Of a stretch of 64,000 nt of DNA, positions 30,365-41,900 are shown piece by piece (the stretch's first letter is position 1; every line of letters begins with the position of its first letter). Origin of the DNA: Pithys albifrons albifrons (Eukaryota; Chordata; Aves; Passeriformes; Thamnophilidae); assembly GCF_047495875.1 (NCBI RefSeq), contig NC_092459.1, forward strand, positions 89,756,560 to 89,820,559, read 5' to 3'. Under the pieces are notes generated by a model that was given only the letters and a program-made list of their open reading frames with translations, searched no databases and was not told the origin of the DNA. The position numbers and the translations under genes are program-made.

Positions 30365-30436
30365 AGTCCCGTGGTGTAATGGAGAGCACTCTGGACTCTG
30401 AATCCCAAGGACCAGAGTTCGAGTCTCAGTGGGACC
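30365..30436 (+). pseudogene. tRNA-Gln(CTG)-like sequence, degenerate
   Basis: The order of landmarks follows eukaryotic tRNA-Gln: GTGGTGTAATGG (D-arm and A box), AGCACTCTGGACTCTGAATC (anticodon arm with CTG in the loop), then GAGTTCGAGTCTC (T arm and B box), ending in GGGACC, which pairs with GTCCC at the start. It is not a sound tRNA. The first acceptor pair is A-C, the two outer pairs of the anticodon stem are broken, one T-stem pair is A-A, and the variable region carries one extra base. I read it as a tRNA-derived SINE head or tRNA pseudogene rather than an expressed gene. Confidence 0.8.
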
Positions 30437-30449
30437 GTCCCCTGGCAGT

Positions 30450-30535
30450 TCAATGCCTCCCTGCCATCCCATCCCGTCACATCTCGGATGCTCAGCAGGG
30501 TCAGCCCCGGTTAGTACCGGGTGGTGTGACAGTCC
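30450..30535 (+). pseudogene. 5S rRNA-derived segment with internal deletion
   Basis: The stretch ATCTCGGATGCTCAGCAGGG followed by GGTTAGTACC matches vertebrate 5S rRNA from about position 42 to 80, which covers the 5S A-box and intermediate element. Upstream, ATGCCTCCCTG and CCATCCCGTC align with the 5' part of 5S. Downstream, TACCGGGTGGTGT matches the 5S 3' end (TACCGGGTGCTGT). About 25 bases between the two TAC trinucleotides of 5S are missing, which removes most of the C-box. The segment therefore looks like a nearly full-length 5S copy with a deletion bounded by a TAC microrepeat. The alignment is by eye from memory of the 5S sequence. Confidence 0.7.
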
Positions 30536-30700
30536 CGAGGACTTCACTGTCACTGTCCAAGCTCGCTCGGCCGTGGCAGATGGACCTCAGGACTTAAACG
30601 GTGGGGCCAGTTCTGCGCACTCTGTGCCTCACCTAAAAAATCCACTGCACAGGCTGGAAGGGCACACCCACGTGGGGAGAAGTCTGGCCATACACACATG

Positions 30701-33700
30701 TTTGGATCAGACAAGAGTGATCAAGGACACACCAGACCTGTGTACTACTCAACTATTATAAATTAATCTCTCTCTTCACTCCCTTTCAAGTTAAACTACT
30801 TACCAGAAAAAAATGGGTAATGTGTCATTCGCTCTTTGAGGCAGCAATTTTTTTTTTTTTGTGAAATGCCTACTAAAACAAATCTTTTTTTTTCCTTTTG
30901 CTTATATATTTTACCCATGGTACTAACTGCTTCACAGAGCTCGTCAGAAAATGGTTTCCCTCCTCCGTCCTGTTAAAATTTCAAACTTGTTTTACTGCAC
31001 TTTAAAATGAAACCAATTGTCACAGGGAAGAGGGAAAGAGATATTTGCCCCCAAACAGTAACATGGTGAGGCTATTCAGATGTGACCCAGAACTCCACAG
31101 TTGGCAAAGAAGCACAGCCTTGAGACTGCTCTCCTGCATGCCATTGAACCGCTCCCCATCACGAGCTTCTGGCTGGGAGTGGTAATTCCACCCAGGACCT
31201 CATAAATATTTCTCCTGTGTAAATTACATGAAAACAGTCACACTTTGCTGAAAAAACTGCAACAGATCAGTATTTCCAAAATAAGAATTGGATTGAGAAA
31301 AAAGTCCTGACCAGATGGAATAAATAGGCTAGGATAGAGGTCTCTAGTTTGCTGATTTGGCTTTCTCCTAAACTTGGGAATGTAAATCATTAGCCTTGTT
31401 TTTTGGCACACTTAGGGATCTGAAGTAACAAAGCAAGTTACCTTTATACTTGCAACTTTTATATTAGTCTCAGGGTAACCCTGACTGCCAAGGAATTTAT
31501 AGCTTCATTCCATGGACAATGGAAACCACACTAATGATTTATCAAGCTATCGTTCAGGCAAAAGTCATCTTTGGCACATGCACTAACACCCACAAGTGCT
31601 TGACCAGCTATACAGCATGACACGTGTATGGCATTTTATATGTGAGTCAAAGTGTGGCAGGAAAAACTGTAAAGGATTCCTGCACCTCTCTAGGCTACTG
31701 ACAACAGAGGTATTCTACACACTAGCATCTAACCACAACTGCTGAACCACCTGACACAGAAAGGTTTTGTCTCTCTCTCGGCTCAGCAGCTAAAGAAAAA
31801 AATGTTAAGAGAAATATAGCACCATACATGGAAATGCTCAATTTGGTTATACTGCTTCTATGTTTCATTTAAAATAGAATACACTGTACATAATTTCTTG
31901 TTTTATAGACAATTGGACCCATAAAGCACACACATTCATCGTGTATCTTGGTCGCATTGGCTGGGCTCACTGAACAGTAGTTACATTGATAATACTATGT
32001 TGTAATGTGGCATAAGGTTTTCTAGGCACAATTTTAGGATGGCTAAATTGAAAGGACCAAAGATAGGAACCAACTAAAATTGTTGCCCTTCCACAACAGT
32101 GTCAGTGCTATACTACCCATATTTTTCAACCCAAACAAACATAAATTAATAATATACAGGTACATGTAATAAGAAAAGCATAAAAGACATCAATACTTTG
32201 TTATTTGGGCCTTGCAAATCAAAGAATCCCCTCCTTCCAGTTTTATGTTGCTGAAAGGTTTAAAAAACTAAAACAGTTCTTGGCAGAAAGAAAGCAGTGG
32301 AAAGAAGACCATTAGCATTCATGTGAATCTGTCAAAGCCACACAATACCTAAAATTCTATTTGGCTTAGGAATTTGCTATACATAGAAAATGCGTATTTT
32401 TGCTCATTTAGCAATTAAACATTTTCATTTTTAAAAAATGTACTGGTCAGTACACTTCTCCTAGGTTCCTAAGACTTCTTGAAAATCCGAAGATAACAGT
32501 GATGCAGTGATCTTTACAATGAGAAATATAAATAAATGTGTTTGCTAATATATTGCTCAAATTCTATCTGTAGTGTTTTTATGAAAATCTGTTCTTATTT
32601 GCCAAAGGACAGATGAACACAAGTTTATAAAGCTTATTTTTCACTTTTTGGAAAAGCAAGGTTTAAAATAATCCAAGTGGCCATTTCAAAGCGTTGTTCA
32701 AGGAATCTCCATCAAAAATAAATTTGAAAAGCTAAATAAGAACAGGTTGATCTTCAAGAAATCACACATCCTCACAAACAGGTGCTCTCACAAGGACAAC
32801 CAGTCAGGAAGGAGGGAGGGCAGGCTGCATAGTGCCTCAACAACTAGCACAAAGTTGAAGCATAATACTAAAATGTCCGTTAGCATAAGACATTCCAGAC
32901 AGCTCTAGAGGCTGTATGCCCTGAAATGGCCTCTCCTCTTCCTACCTTCCCCCACACTCTGCTCCCCACAGCAACAAAGGGACCAAAGGATAGGTTAACT
33001 ATCCTGCCCCACTGCCAGATAATTGCATCATGTCTTCCCAGTGACCATGAGAGATGGGGGCTGCTTCCTCACTGCATTAGTTCCCAGTCGTGATTTGCAA
33101 CAAGTGTATTTCTGACTGCAGTCCTGCCGTATTTCCTCTCACTGGTTTCCTATGGGACCGATTCAGCAGCACCTACCACGGCAAGACTTCCTCTCAGAGT
33201 TCCTCTAAACCCTTATAAAGGAAGAAATTGTGGTGCAGTCAGAGGAAGAGTCTGTTTGGCAGGACTCTGCTTGCACCTTCAAAGCCTAAACGTGCATTGT
33301 TTTGAGTCACTGTAACTATTTAACCGCATTTTCATATGGGGTTAATAAGATTCCTTATTTTCACCAATTTGCAACTAATTCCCATGGTAACAAAATACAA
33401 GACAAATGGTTACCTGCCTCCAAGTAAAGCACCATGTCACAGTGTAGCTCAATATTCTGTAAGAAATTGACATTTTTCTGTTCACCTTGACAGAAAAGTA
33501 ACACAAGCAGGGCTCATCTTATTTCTCTGCCATCTATATTCAGCCTTCCCATGCTAAAAATTATGACACAAGATGAAAGTACAGGGCACGACTAACTCCA
33601 GACTAGCTATGCTTTATTCCGTCTAAACCTGGATGGGTGGCACTGACAGGCATTTTAGATTCCTCTGCTACCTCTGCACACCTGATTTGCTAACCCTGAG

Positions 33701-34250
33701 ACACAAAGTTGGCATAATTTTTAGAGGATTTGTTATTACTGTTATCCCACTATAAAATTATTTAAATTAGAGAAAAAAGAAGATAGGATGGGGAAAGATA
33801 CATATAAACAATCTCACTGTGCTAAAGAGTAAAATACTATTTGACAGACCATATGGCTGGCACAGTAGTTTTCTTGGAAGAAAGTCCTCAAAATACCTCA
33901 GAAGTCTTAGACAGGTTGAACTCCCACCAGGCTTCCCTATGCCTCCTTCCCTTTTTTCTCACACAAAAGAGAAAACCTATCAGAAAAATCAAATCCTCAG
34001 CTAGGCATAAAGACAAATATTGAGCTGGACATCCAAATAAAGCACAACTTTCTTTAAGCCAAAAACCTGGCGGATCACACATTCCTGCTGTGAGTAAATC
34101 TCTGGGTGCCTGGCCAGTGCCTCCTCCAGCCTGCCAGGCAATTCCCCCAAGCCCCTGGGCATGGCCAGAAGGTAGTTCCCCTTTTGAGAAATGGAAGACC
34201 TTTCCCTTCTATAAATTTTTCTAAAAGCTCCAGCTTCCAAGAAGGCCAAT
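30701..34250. other. Intronic sequence without recognised feature
   Basis: AT-rich intron. A T13 run at 30848-30860 is the first possible polymerase III terminator after the composite element. No exon, repeat or structured RNA is recognised. Confidence 0.5.
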
Positions 34251-34856
34251 GGGATCCTGTCCTGTACCAAAAATAGTGTGGCCAGCAGGACCAGGGAAGT
34301 GATCCTTCCCCTGTACTCTGCATTGGTGAGGCCACACCTTGAGTACTGTGTTCAGTTCTGGGCCCCTCAGTTCAGAAAGGATATTGAGGTGCTGGAGCAG
34401 GTCCAGAGAAGAGCAGCAAGGCTGGTGAAGGGACTGGAGCACAAGTCCTATGGGGAGAGGCTGAGGGAGCTGGGGTTGTTTAGCCTGGAGAAGAGGAGGC
34501 TCAGAGGTGACCTCATCACTGTCTAGAACTACCTGAAGGGAAGTTCTAGCCAGATGGGGATTGGTCTCTTCTCCCAGGCACTCAGCAATAGGACAAGGGG
34601 GCACGGGCTCAAGCTCTGCCAGGGGAAATTTAAGTTGGGTGTGAGAAAAAAATTCTTTCCAGAGAGAGTAATCAGGCATTGGAATGGGCTGCCCAGAGAG
34701 GTGGTGGATTCCCCATCCCTGGAGGTTTTTAAACTGAGATTGGACGTGGCACTGAGTGCCATGATCTGGTAAATGGACTGGAGTTGGACCAAGGGTTGGA
34801 CTTGACGATCTCGGAGGTCTTTTCCAACCCAATCAATTGTATGATTCTATGATTCC
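34251..34856 (+). mobile_element. CR1 LINE, young 3' portion
   Basis: Plus orientation, ending with AATTGTATGATTCTATGATT at the 3' terminus. One reading frame runs from 34278 through [26 protein letters not shown] and [16 protein letters not shown], and is interrupted by a single in-frame TAG at 34524-34526. It then continues in the same frame through [18 protein letters not shown] and [19 protein letters not shown] to 34772. That is nearly 165 codons of the C-terminal part of CR1 ORF2 with only one stop, so decay is slight. The 5' end, about 34251, begins near CCAAAAATAGTGTGGCCAGC, still inside ORF2, showing 5' truncation. The start is approximate. Confidence 0.95.
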
Positions 34857-35909
34857 TTCCAGTAGCTCCACTTGCTTTGGTGATCGAGGCAGCTACTCTA
34901 TCCAGCCACCAGGCCATCCCAGCCACCATCTCTGTCCCTGTCTACTTGAAACAGTGGCGCCGCAACTGCAACGGCACCTAAAGTTTAGTCTCTCTCTGCC
35001 TTGTAAGCCGAGTCAGATGAAGATTCTGGTTTCAAAGTTGAGCTTCAGAGTAGTTCCACCACATTTTAAGACACACATAAATGCAATTGCTGAGCTAGGG
35101 GGAATTGACAACACTCAGCATCTTACAGAGCCAGGCCGTATATGGCTGTTCTTAATATGGTACTTCGTACTTTGCTACCAGAGACACATAAATATTTTAT
35201 TTTTGGATTACAAGGGTTGCAAACAAGGTATGCCAACTAATGTCAAACAGAATAGCTTTACAAATTCCAGGAAAGTTACGTGCAACGTTTAGACAACACA
35301 TACCCAACAACAGGCTTATTCGTAGTTACAGTAATAAGAGACGAGACATATACTCAAAATAAATGACCCCATTGGAAAATTCGAGGCACATTACTATAAT
35401 TAAGCTAGAACATTTTCTGCAGAGTCATATTATGTAGCCTTTTTAAAGTAAGGTTTATATCTGTTCATAAATTTTAGTATTGAGACACTATAAACTTTAT
35501 TTTTCCAACATTTTAAAATACTTTTCAGCTCTGTTCCTCAACAATTTTTAATTACTTTTAAAAATAATCTGGGTAAAACTAGTTGTTAGAAGTTTATTAA
35601 CTACAATGACATAATATTGAACTCAAATATGAGCAATTCTTTAGCACCTGAGTACTGTCTGACACTATGCTTACATATCTCTCACACAGAGCATAGCACT
35701 GTCTCCCCAGGTGTATGAATGTCCAAGCCCTTACCTTGAGTCATACTTTGATACTTCATCCCCAGTCTGTGAATGAAGATAAAGACTGACCTATGATCAA
35801 AGATCTCTAGTGATAGACCTGCACTGTTACTGCAAGCAAGTGCCGGCATATACTATGATGCCTATGCCATACTTCTTCTCCTAATGTACCTGAAAGTCCC
35901 ACAGGATTT
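34857..35909. other. Intronic sequence without recognised feature
   Basis: About 1 kb between two CR1 copies of opposite orientation. A 151-codon plus-strand frame (34837-35292) starts inside the CR1 tail and has no recognisable domain, so I treat it as chance. Confidence 0.5.
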
Positions 35910-35992
35910 TCATAGAATCATTGAATCAATTGGGTTGGACAAGACCTCTGAGATCATCAAGTCCAGCCCTTAGTCCAGTTCCAGTCATTTTC
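35910..35992 (-). mobile_element. CR1 LINE, short 3' tail fragment
   Basis: The plus strand shows CATAGAATCATTGAATCAAT, then GGGTTGGACAAGACCTCTGA and GATCATCAAGTCCAGCCC. This is the reverse complement of the CR1 3' end, of the same tail type as the 15.4 and 34.3 kb copies but with more substitutions. Only about 80 bases remain. Confidence 0.88.
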
Positions 35993-38900
35993 ACTACATT
36001 AGGGTTTATCAGTTACATTTATTTGGATCCGCTGCCTTCACTTGTTTTGGAAAATCATTTTCCATAGAGGAAAAATTTCTTACATATTTATCATATCATA
36101 TAGATGAAAATAATACAGGTTTTAAGTTATTAGCAGCTGCAATACTTTTATAGGGAATTTGACTTACAAAACTATTATTTATTCATTTTCTTGCTCACAC
36201 AATGGAATGTTGCTCAGTGATCTCTCAGTCACTGGCAAACTTTTAAAATTAAACACTAGAAATAAATTGCCTCAGGTTAAATAAAATAATACAACAGAAC
36301 AAACAAAAGCAAAAGCAAAAACAGAGCAATCTTGGCAACATATCCTGTCTTCATCCTTATCTAGCTCCAGCCAACACCCACTTCCACAAAGAACCAGAAG
36401 AAAAAAGTAGGCCTTGCTGTATGTCCTGGAGGTTAGCAAATCTGGGCTGTTAAACAGCAGGAACTGGCAAGTTCTCGAAGCTCAGAGTCCTAAGAAAGAT
36501 GCCAGATACTCCCCTCTCCTACTCCAAAGAGGTTTCAATTCAATGCCTTCCACAGTCTGTATCTCTGGCAAAAAGAGACTGTATTTAACTGCATTAATAT
36601 TCAGTATCTGCACAAAATTGTCACCACTAATTCACTCCACCACAGGCTGAGCATGGCATCATACATATTATACTCATAAAAACATTTTTGATGAGTTCTC
36701 AAACCTGCAGACACTAGGTGCTCTTTCACTGCCTTTAAACTGAAGGCAGAGAGAGTGAGAGACAGAGCATGCACAAAAGAAAAAAAAAGTGAAAGCAAAC
36801 ATACACAAAAAGTGCATGCAGAGCCAGATTTTTTTCACTGTGGAGTTCAAATATTCACCACCCAAATTCAAACCAGATTTTCAAAAAACCTAAGCCCAAG
36901 TAGCTTCAATTGTGACACTTACAATTTGATAGTTAAACAGATTTTAATAATCTGATCAGTTATTTAATTAACAGCCAATGAACTCTACTAAAAAAAAGCT
37001 CTTGCAAGTTAAAATTGCATTTATTTGCGTGCAAAACATTTCAGCAAAAACTCCTGCTATATATTTTGCAAGCCTTTGCTGTTTATTTTAGAAAATATGA
37101 TAAAATCTCTCATAGTTAGGGCTTTTTTTTCCACAATATGTCACTTTCCACACAGCTGTGAGAGGACGAATTGTGGCAGTGAAGTTCATGGTAAGGATGA
37201 GATTTTGAGTAGAGGAATTCCTGTTCAGTGAAGGTCATGCGTCAGAAATACCCTTTTCAGTATATCAAGCTTTAAAAGGACAACACCTCACTTCCTGGTC
37301 TGAGTTGAATCTGCTGTGAATTTTCAAAATAACATTGATGTGTTTTTAGCGGTTCAATGTGTAATGGCTAAATCTGCAGTTAAAAACCTCCAAAGCCCAA
37401 CAACAACAAAAATAAGGCTATCATCCTGTAACTGGCTGCATTTAGTCTGTCTGCTTGTGGTTTACTTGCAGAAAACTTCAATAATGGAGGGATTGCTTTA
37501 TTTTAAGGAGCAAGGAAAAGGGACTATTTTCCCAATATGATCTGTTCCTATTTATCTTCACGCAAACTCTGTGAGGAAGGAATATAAAGTACTTTTTAGT
37601 TTTAATATTTAGTTTATTTGCATACCATTTCATTTTGTGCTTGAGCACAGAGAGCAGAAAACAAAACAAACTGAGAGAAAAGGGAGCTATGACTGTATTT
37701 TCTCTCTTGCCAAAAACACTACAAAGAATGGAAAAAACAATGTCTCACTTTAAACCCCAGAACTGGTTAATCAAAGCAGTTGATGATCACACACCACAGC
37801 TGGGAAAGAAGTTTTCTATCCATAATGTACTTCTAACTGCTACCTCTGGCAGCCTCAGACAGAAAACAGGAATTGCCATGCTCCTGTCAGAGGTCTGCAG
37901 AGTGGAGGAAATCTTCCAGCAACCCCCACAAAACGCACCGACCCAAGGTGCAAGAAACCTCCTAGTGGGCAACTACTGAATGACCAGAGCAGCAAGGACA
38001 GCCCAGTGGCCTAACGCCCCTCAGTCTCTATCAGGCCCATATTGGGATGCATCATCACCTGAGCATGAGAGATGGATTGGGACTGGAGGTATCAGAAGAG
38101 CCTACACAATTTTGTAGTTAATGTACTAAGGCCTTGGTGTCAAAGATCCAGTCCTCTATATAAGCAAATTTGATAAATCATCAGTGTGGAATAATTTTGG
38201 TATAACCTAAAACTTTTCAGTACATCTTGCGAGCATGCTTTTCTAGCCCAGGTTACAGGATCACACTCCACATGGATTGGCTCACTGAAACCCCACTGGA
38301 CTGTACATGCACTGTGATGACAAGCTTCTCATAAGCATTTGGACAACATTATCAAATCTCATTTATCAGGGACATGCATTTCTCTGGGGTAATACTGAGG
38401 CATTTCAGACATTAAGTAATTTTTTGATGTTGCAATTATGATGCCAGTTTTTCTATTCCTCCTCTCCCCACTCAGGCAACACTGTCTAGTGGGACCATCA
38501 GCCTGGACAGCTTTTATTCACTCTCTCCAGCAGAAAACAAGGCATTAAGGGAAGAAGGAGGAGAAAGCTTTACCCATTTAAGAGGAGAAGTGCTCAGTTC
38601 CCAGTCAGATTTCCAGATAAGCACACAGGTTTGAAAAAATCTCCAAATAACAGTCCATCCTTGTGCTCCATGTTACCTTGAGGGAGATTTTCTCTAAAGT
38701 GAAACCCTCTCATGAGGCCTCCAACTGACCTGTCTCTCAGAGAGGCTTCAGAGCCAGCAGGATGACCCAATCCAAACTCATCAAGTTAACACTATTTATT
38801 GACCATCTTCATGAGGTAAAAGAGCTGATGGTCTGCAAGTTAAAAATATCACACAATTACTTACTCATTTTATTGGTAAACAAACAAAACAGATCTTTCC

Positions 38901-41900
38901 CAGCTTTTGTTTCCTACAGGCCTGGCTGCAGGAGAGGTAGTTGTCTCTTCTGTTTCAAAATAGATCACTAATATTCAACTCATTTTAATCTGATCTGTAC
39001 AGTGGAGAGCAAGATTTTGTCTGGTCTTGTCTCAGAATAGGCAGCCTGAAGCACATTTATTTTACGCTGAGAACCAAGAGATGCAAAGGACAGTCTGCAA
39101 ATGTTTCAGAGGAAGTTATTCTTATCAGTACTTTTCAAGGAAGTCCTGTACACCACATATTTGGGATCAAGAAGATATAATAAGCCGTCTATAACCTAAA
39201 GGAGGTTAGAAATGCAACTACCAGCACAGCTTCCCTTCAGCATTGCTCTTCAATGTTAAGATCATCCTTTAGGTAAGGTGAGAAAAACTAGCTACAAAAT
39301 ACTGATTTATCCCACATGGTGATGTCATGATTATGTAATATTGTCCTCCAAAGATTGCTGTATATTAAAGAGTATGTTGTATTCCCCAGGCTTGTCCCTT
39401 GCATAATTTCCCAGGTGATCTGCATCATTGCACAATGGGAAACAAGGCTCGCCAGGCTTGACAGGTGACTGCCTCCCCCCACAAAGCAGTAACTTCCTTT
39501 CTTGCTCACTAAATTTGCTATAGTCTCCCTGTGGCCTCCCAGAAGGTGTCACCATGCACCAGGTGAAAATAAATCTGCCCTAGGAAACAATGCCCTGCCC
39601 CAAAGGATCATAGCCCAAGATCTGTATTTTCTGGGTACAGCTGGTCCAGGGGCAGGGAGGCAGTCCTTCTCTGGAGCACAAGGAAGGCTCTGAAGCCTCA
39701 TGATTAATTAAGCATGGTCAGCTTGACTCTCCTCAGGAGGAATGAGGAAACAGAGGTAGAAGAACCTGTTTGATGAAACTTTGAGCACCAAAGCCTGAGG
39801 CAGGAGCTTTGGTAGAATTAAGCACTGTTTCTTTTTCCTCCCCTTTGCCTCTGTTTATAACCCATATATATTAGCAGGGCCAATGAATGCACAAGTTCTA
39901 TTCAAGACACAGAAAACAGAGCAAAACACAACCCCTGGGAAAAACATAATATAATCAAAATTCCTGTGATTCAAGGTGATCCAAGCTTTCTAGACAAAAT
40001 TAGCACAGAGTCAGTATTTCAGGAAAAAAAAGAAAAAAAAACATCCCTCATATCTGTCATGCCATTAAGAACTTCAGTATCATTTCAGACAAGAGTTTTA
40101 TTACTACATGCTGCAATAACCAGATGCAAAAAGTTTAGCCACTTGCTAATCATAACAACGGCAAATTATGAGAGCCCTGAATCAATCTGACTGTTGTATG
40201 TCCATTTCTCAGTTTATGCTTAGAGCCTATAGATTTCCTTGTGTAACTTCCAAAAAATACTGTAAAGAAACAGTTTTGCCCTTAGGCATGACTAGTAGTA
40301 AAGTCTCATATCCAGCCTAAGTTCAAATAATGCCAACGATGACTGCAGTCAGTGGTAGCAAATTAACCTCACAGGGACAGTAAAGCATGTACTAGTAGGA
40401 GAGGAGGAGTCTATTTCAAACATCCTTTACAAGCTCTGAATCTCCATGCATGACATGGCATATTGAGATACCCACACAACATGAATGGCTCCAATGCAGG
40501 TCAACAAAGCTGCAGGTGAGGACTACACCTGTACATGCTTCTCTATCCAAAGGTCTTGACTGAATATTCAATACATTCATCAATTTGATGTCCACTTAGG
40601 AATCTACCGATGTAAAGTACTACACAAATTTGGCATTGTTTTGCTTTACATAGGGAAACCATGTAAAAATGTTCCTCTGCTGGTAAGCATCTGGTATCTT
40701 GCTTCACCCTCTTGATGTCTCATTTTTGTAACACAGTTCTAATTAGTACAGCAGACAAACAATGAAAATGTGGAAGTGATGTGGTCCCTGTAGATCAGCT
40801 CCTATCTTTACTCAAGGGCTGTACATGTCTGTGTACATACAGAGCACTGATGATATGCACTGCAAGCAATATTGGCAGTTAAAAAAAGCTGACAGCAGTA
40901 ATCTAATTTTACTATAGAGGATAGATCTAATCTTAGGACCTGATCCTGCCAGGAATCAAGAACCATAAAAGTACGGGAAATAAACCGAGCTCAGCATTTC
41001 ACTGGAGACACTCAGCACCTCGCAGGTTCAAATCCATACTTTTCAAAAGTCACTTCCTCTTTGTCCTTTGTTTACCCTGGCTTATCCTGAACAACGAAGC
41101 TTTCTGACATAGAGATAACTTTGGAAATGATTACTCTTATATTCTTTGAAGATTTCAAAAGGCAGGAAAGAATCTCTCCCCTTTCTGAGGGCCACCAAGC
41201 TGAAGCAAAGAACATTATTTTTTTCAGACATGTTAATAAGAGCCAGTAATAACTCAGCTGAGTTGCCTTGGCCTTGAAATACCTGACAGAACTTGCTTTT
41301 GTTCTTTCTCAGTAACATGTTTTGCTTCTGTATCTGCTGTCCCACAGTTATCTTTCAGACAAACCTAAAGGGGAAGCTGCCCAACAACTTCCAATCAACA
41401 TAACTTCTTCCTATGACACCTATTCACTGCCTTAATGTGTTTTATCCACCACACCTGTCACACATTTGAATGGAGCCACTGGGAAATACAGTGTAAAAAA
41501 GTAGGTCTTCAAATTAAGCTTTCTAATGATTAAATATATTAACTGTAACTAAAGCTCCTACCACTTTCTCCAGGGGAAAAAAGAGATCAAGAGAATACAC
41601 AGGTGGTGGAGGATGGCACCTCCTTTCCTGATTCCTAACAGGAAAGAAATTTCAGAATGAGTTGGACATATATACCCAAATAAAAGAAGATAAATTGTTT
41701 CATCCCTTTGCACCCTCATGTACTCCAGTTGTTCTGAGCCCAACCCTTTTATATTTTATTTTATTTTATTTTATTTTATTTTATCAGGCTAGAGATTTGA
41801 TAAATGCAGCATGTCACCATGATTTTCAAATTCTACCAGGAGCAGAAGTGAGATACTTCTTAACTGAGCAGATGCTAAGAGTAGCCAATGAGACAGTGAT

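Larger units (their letters stand above)
30365..30700 (+). mobile_element. Composite tRNA-Gln / 5S rRNA-derived element (putative SINE)
   Basis: A GC-rich block stands out against AT-rich intron. It begins with a tRNA-Gln(CTG)-like sequence (30365-30436). After about 13 bases comes a 5S rRNA-like segment (about 30450-30535). A GC-rich unassigned stretch follows, to roughly 30700. Fusing two RNA polymerase III genes head to tail is a known SINE architecture. The tRNA part keeps A-box-like and B-box-like (GAGTTCGAGTC) promoter sequence. No run of four T occurs on the plus strand from the head until T13 at 30848-30860, so a polymerase III transcript could span the whole block. The 3' boundary is uncertain and no target-site duplication was found by eye. 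AmnSINE1-type elements have 5S before tRNA; here the order is reversed. It could be a low-copy pseudogene fusion rather than a repeat family. Confidence 0.6.

Noticed and set aside
30365..30436. Functional tRNA-Gln gene
   Set aside because: Mismatches in the acceptor, anticodon and T stems plus an extra base in the variable region make a working tRNA unlikely.
30379..30761. 72- and 110-codon frames over the composite element
   Set aside because: They are translations of the tRNA-like and 5S-like sequence, so not protein coding.
34221..34832. 203-codon minus-strand frame
   Set aside because: Antisense of the young CR1 element; the real signal is the plus-strand CR1 ORF2 remnant.
41015..41040. 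tRNA B-box-like GGTTCAAATCC
   Set aside because: No matching A box, acceptor pairing or anticodon arm at the right spacing; likely chance.
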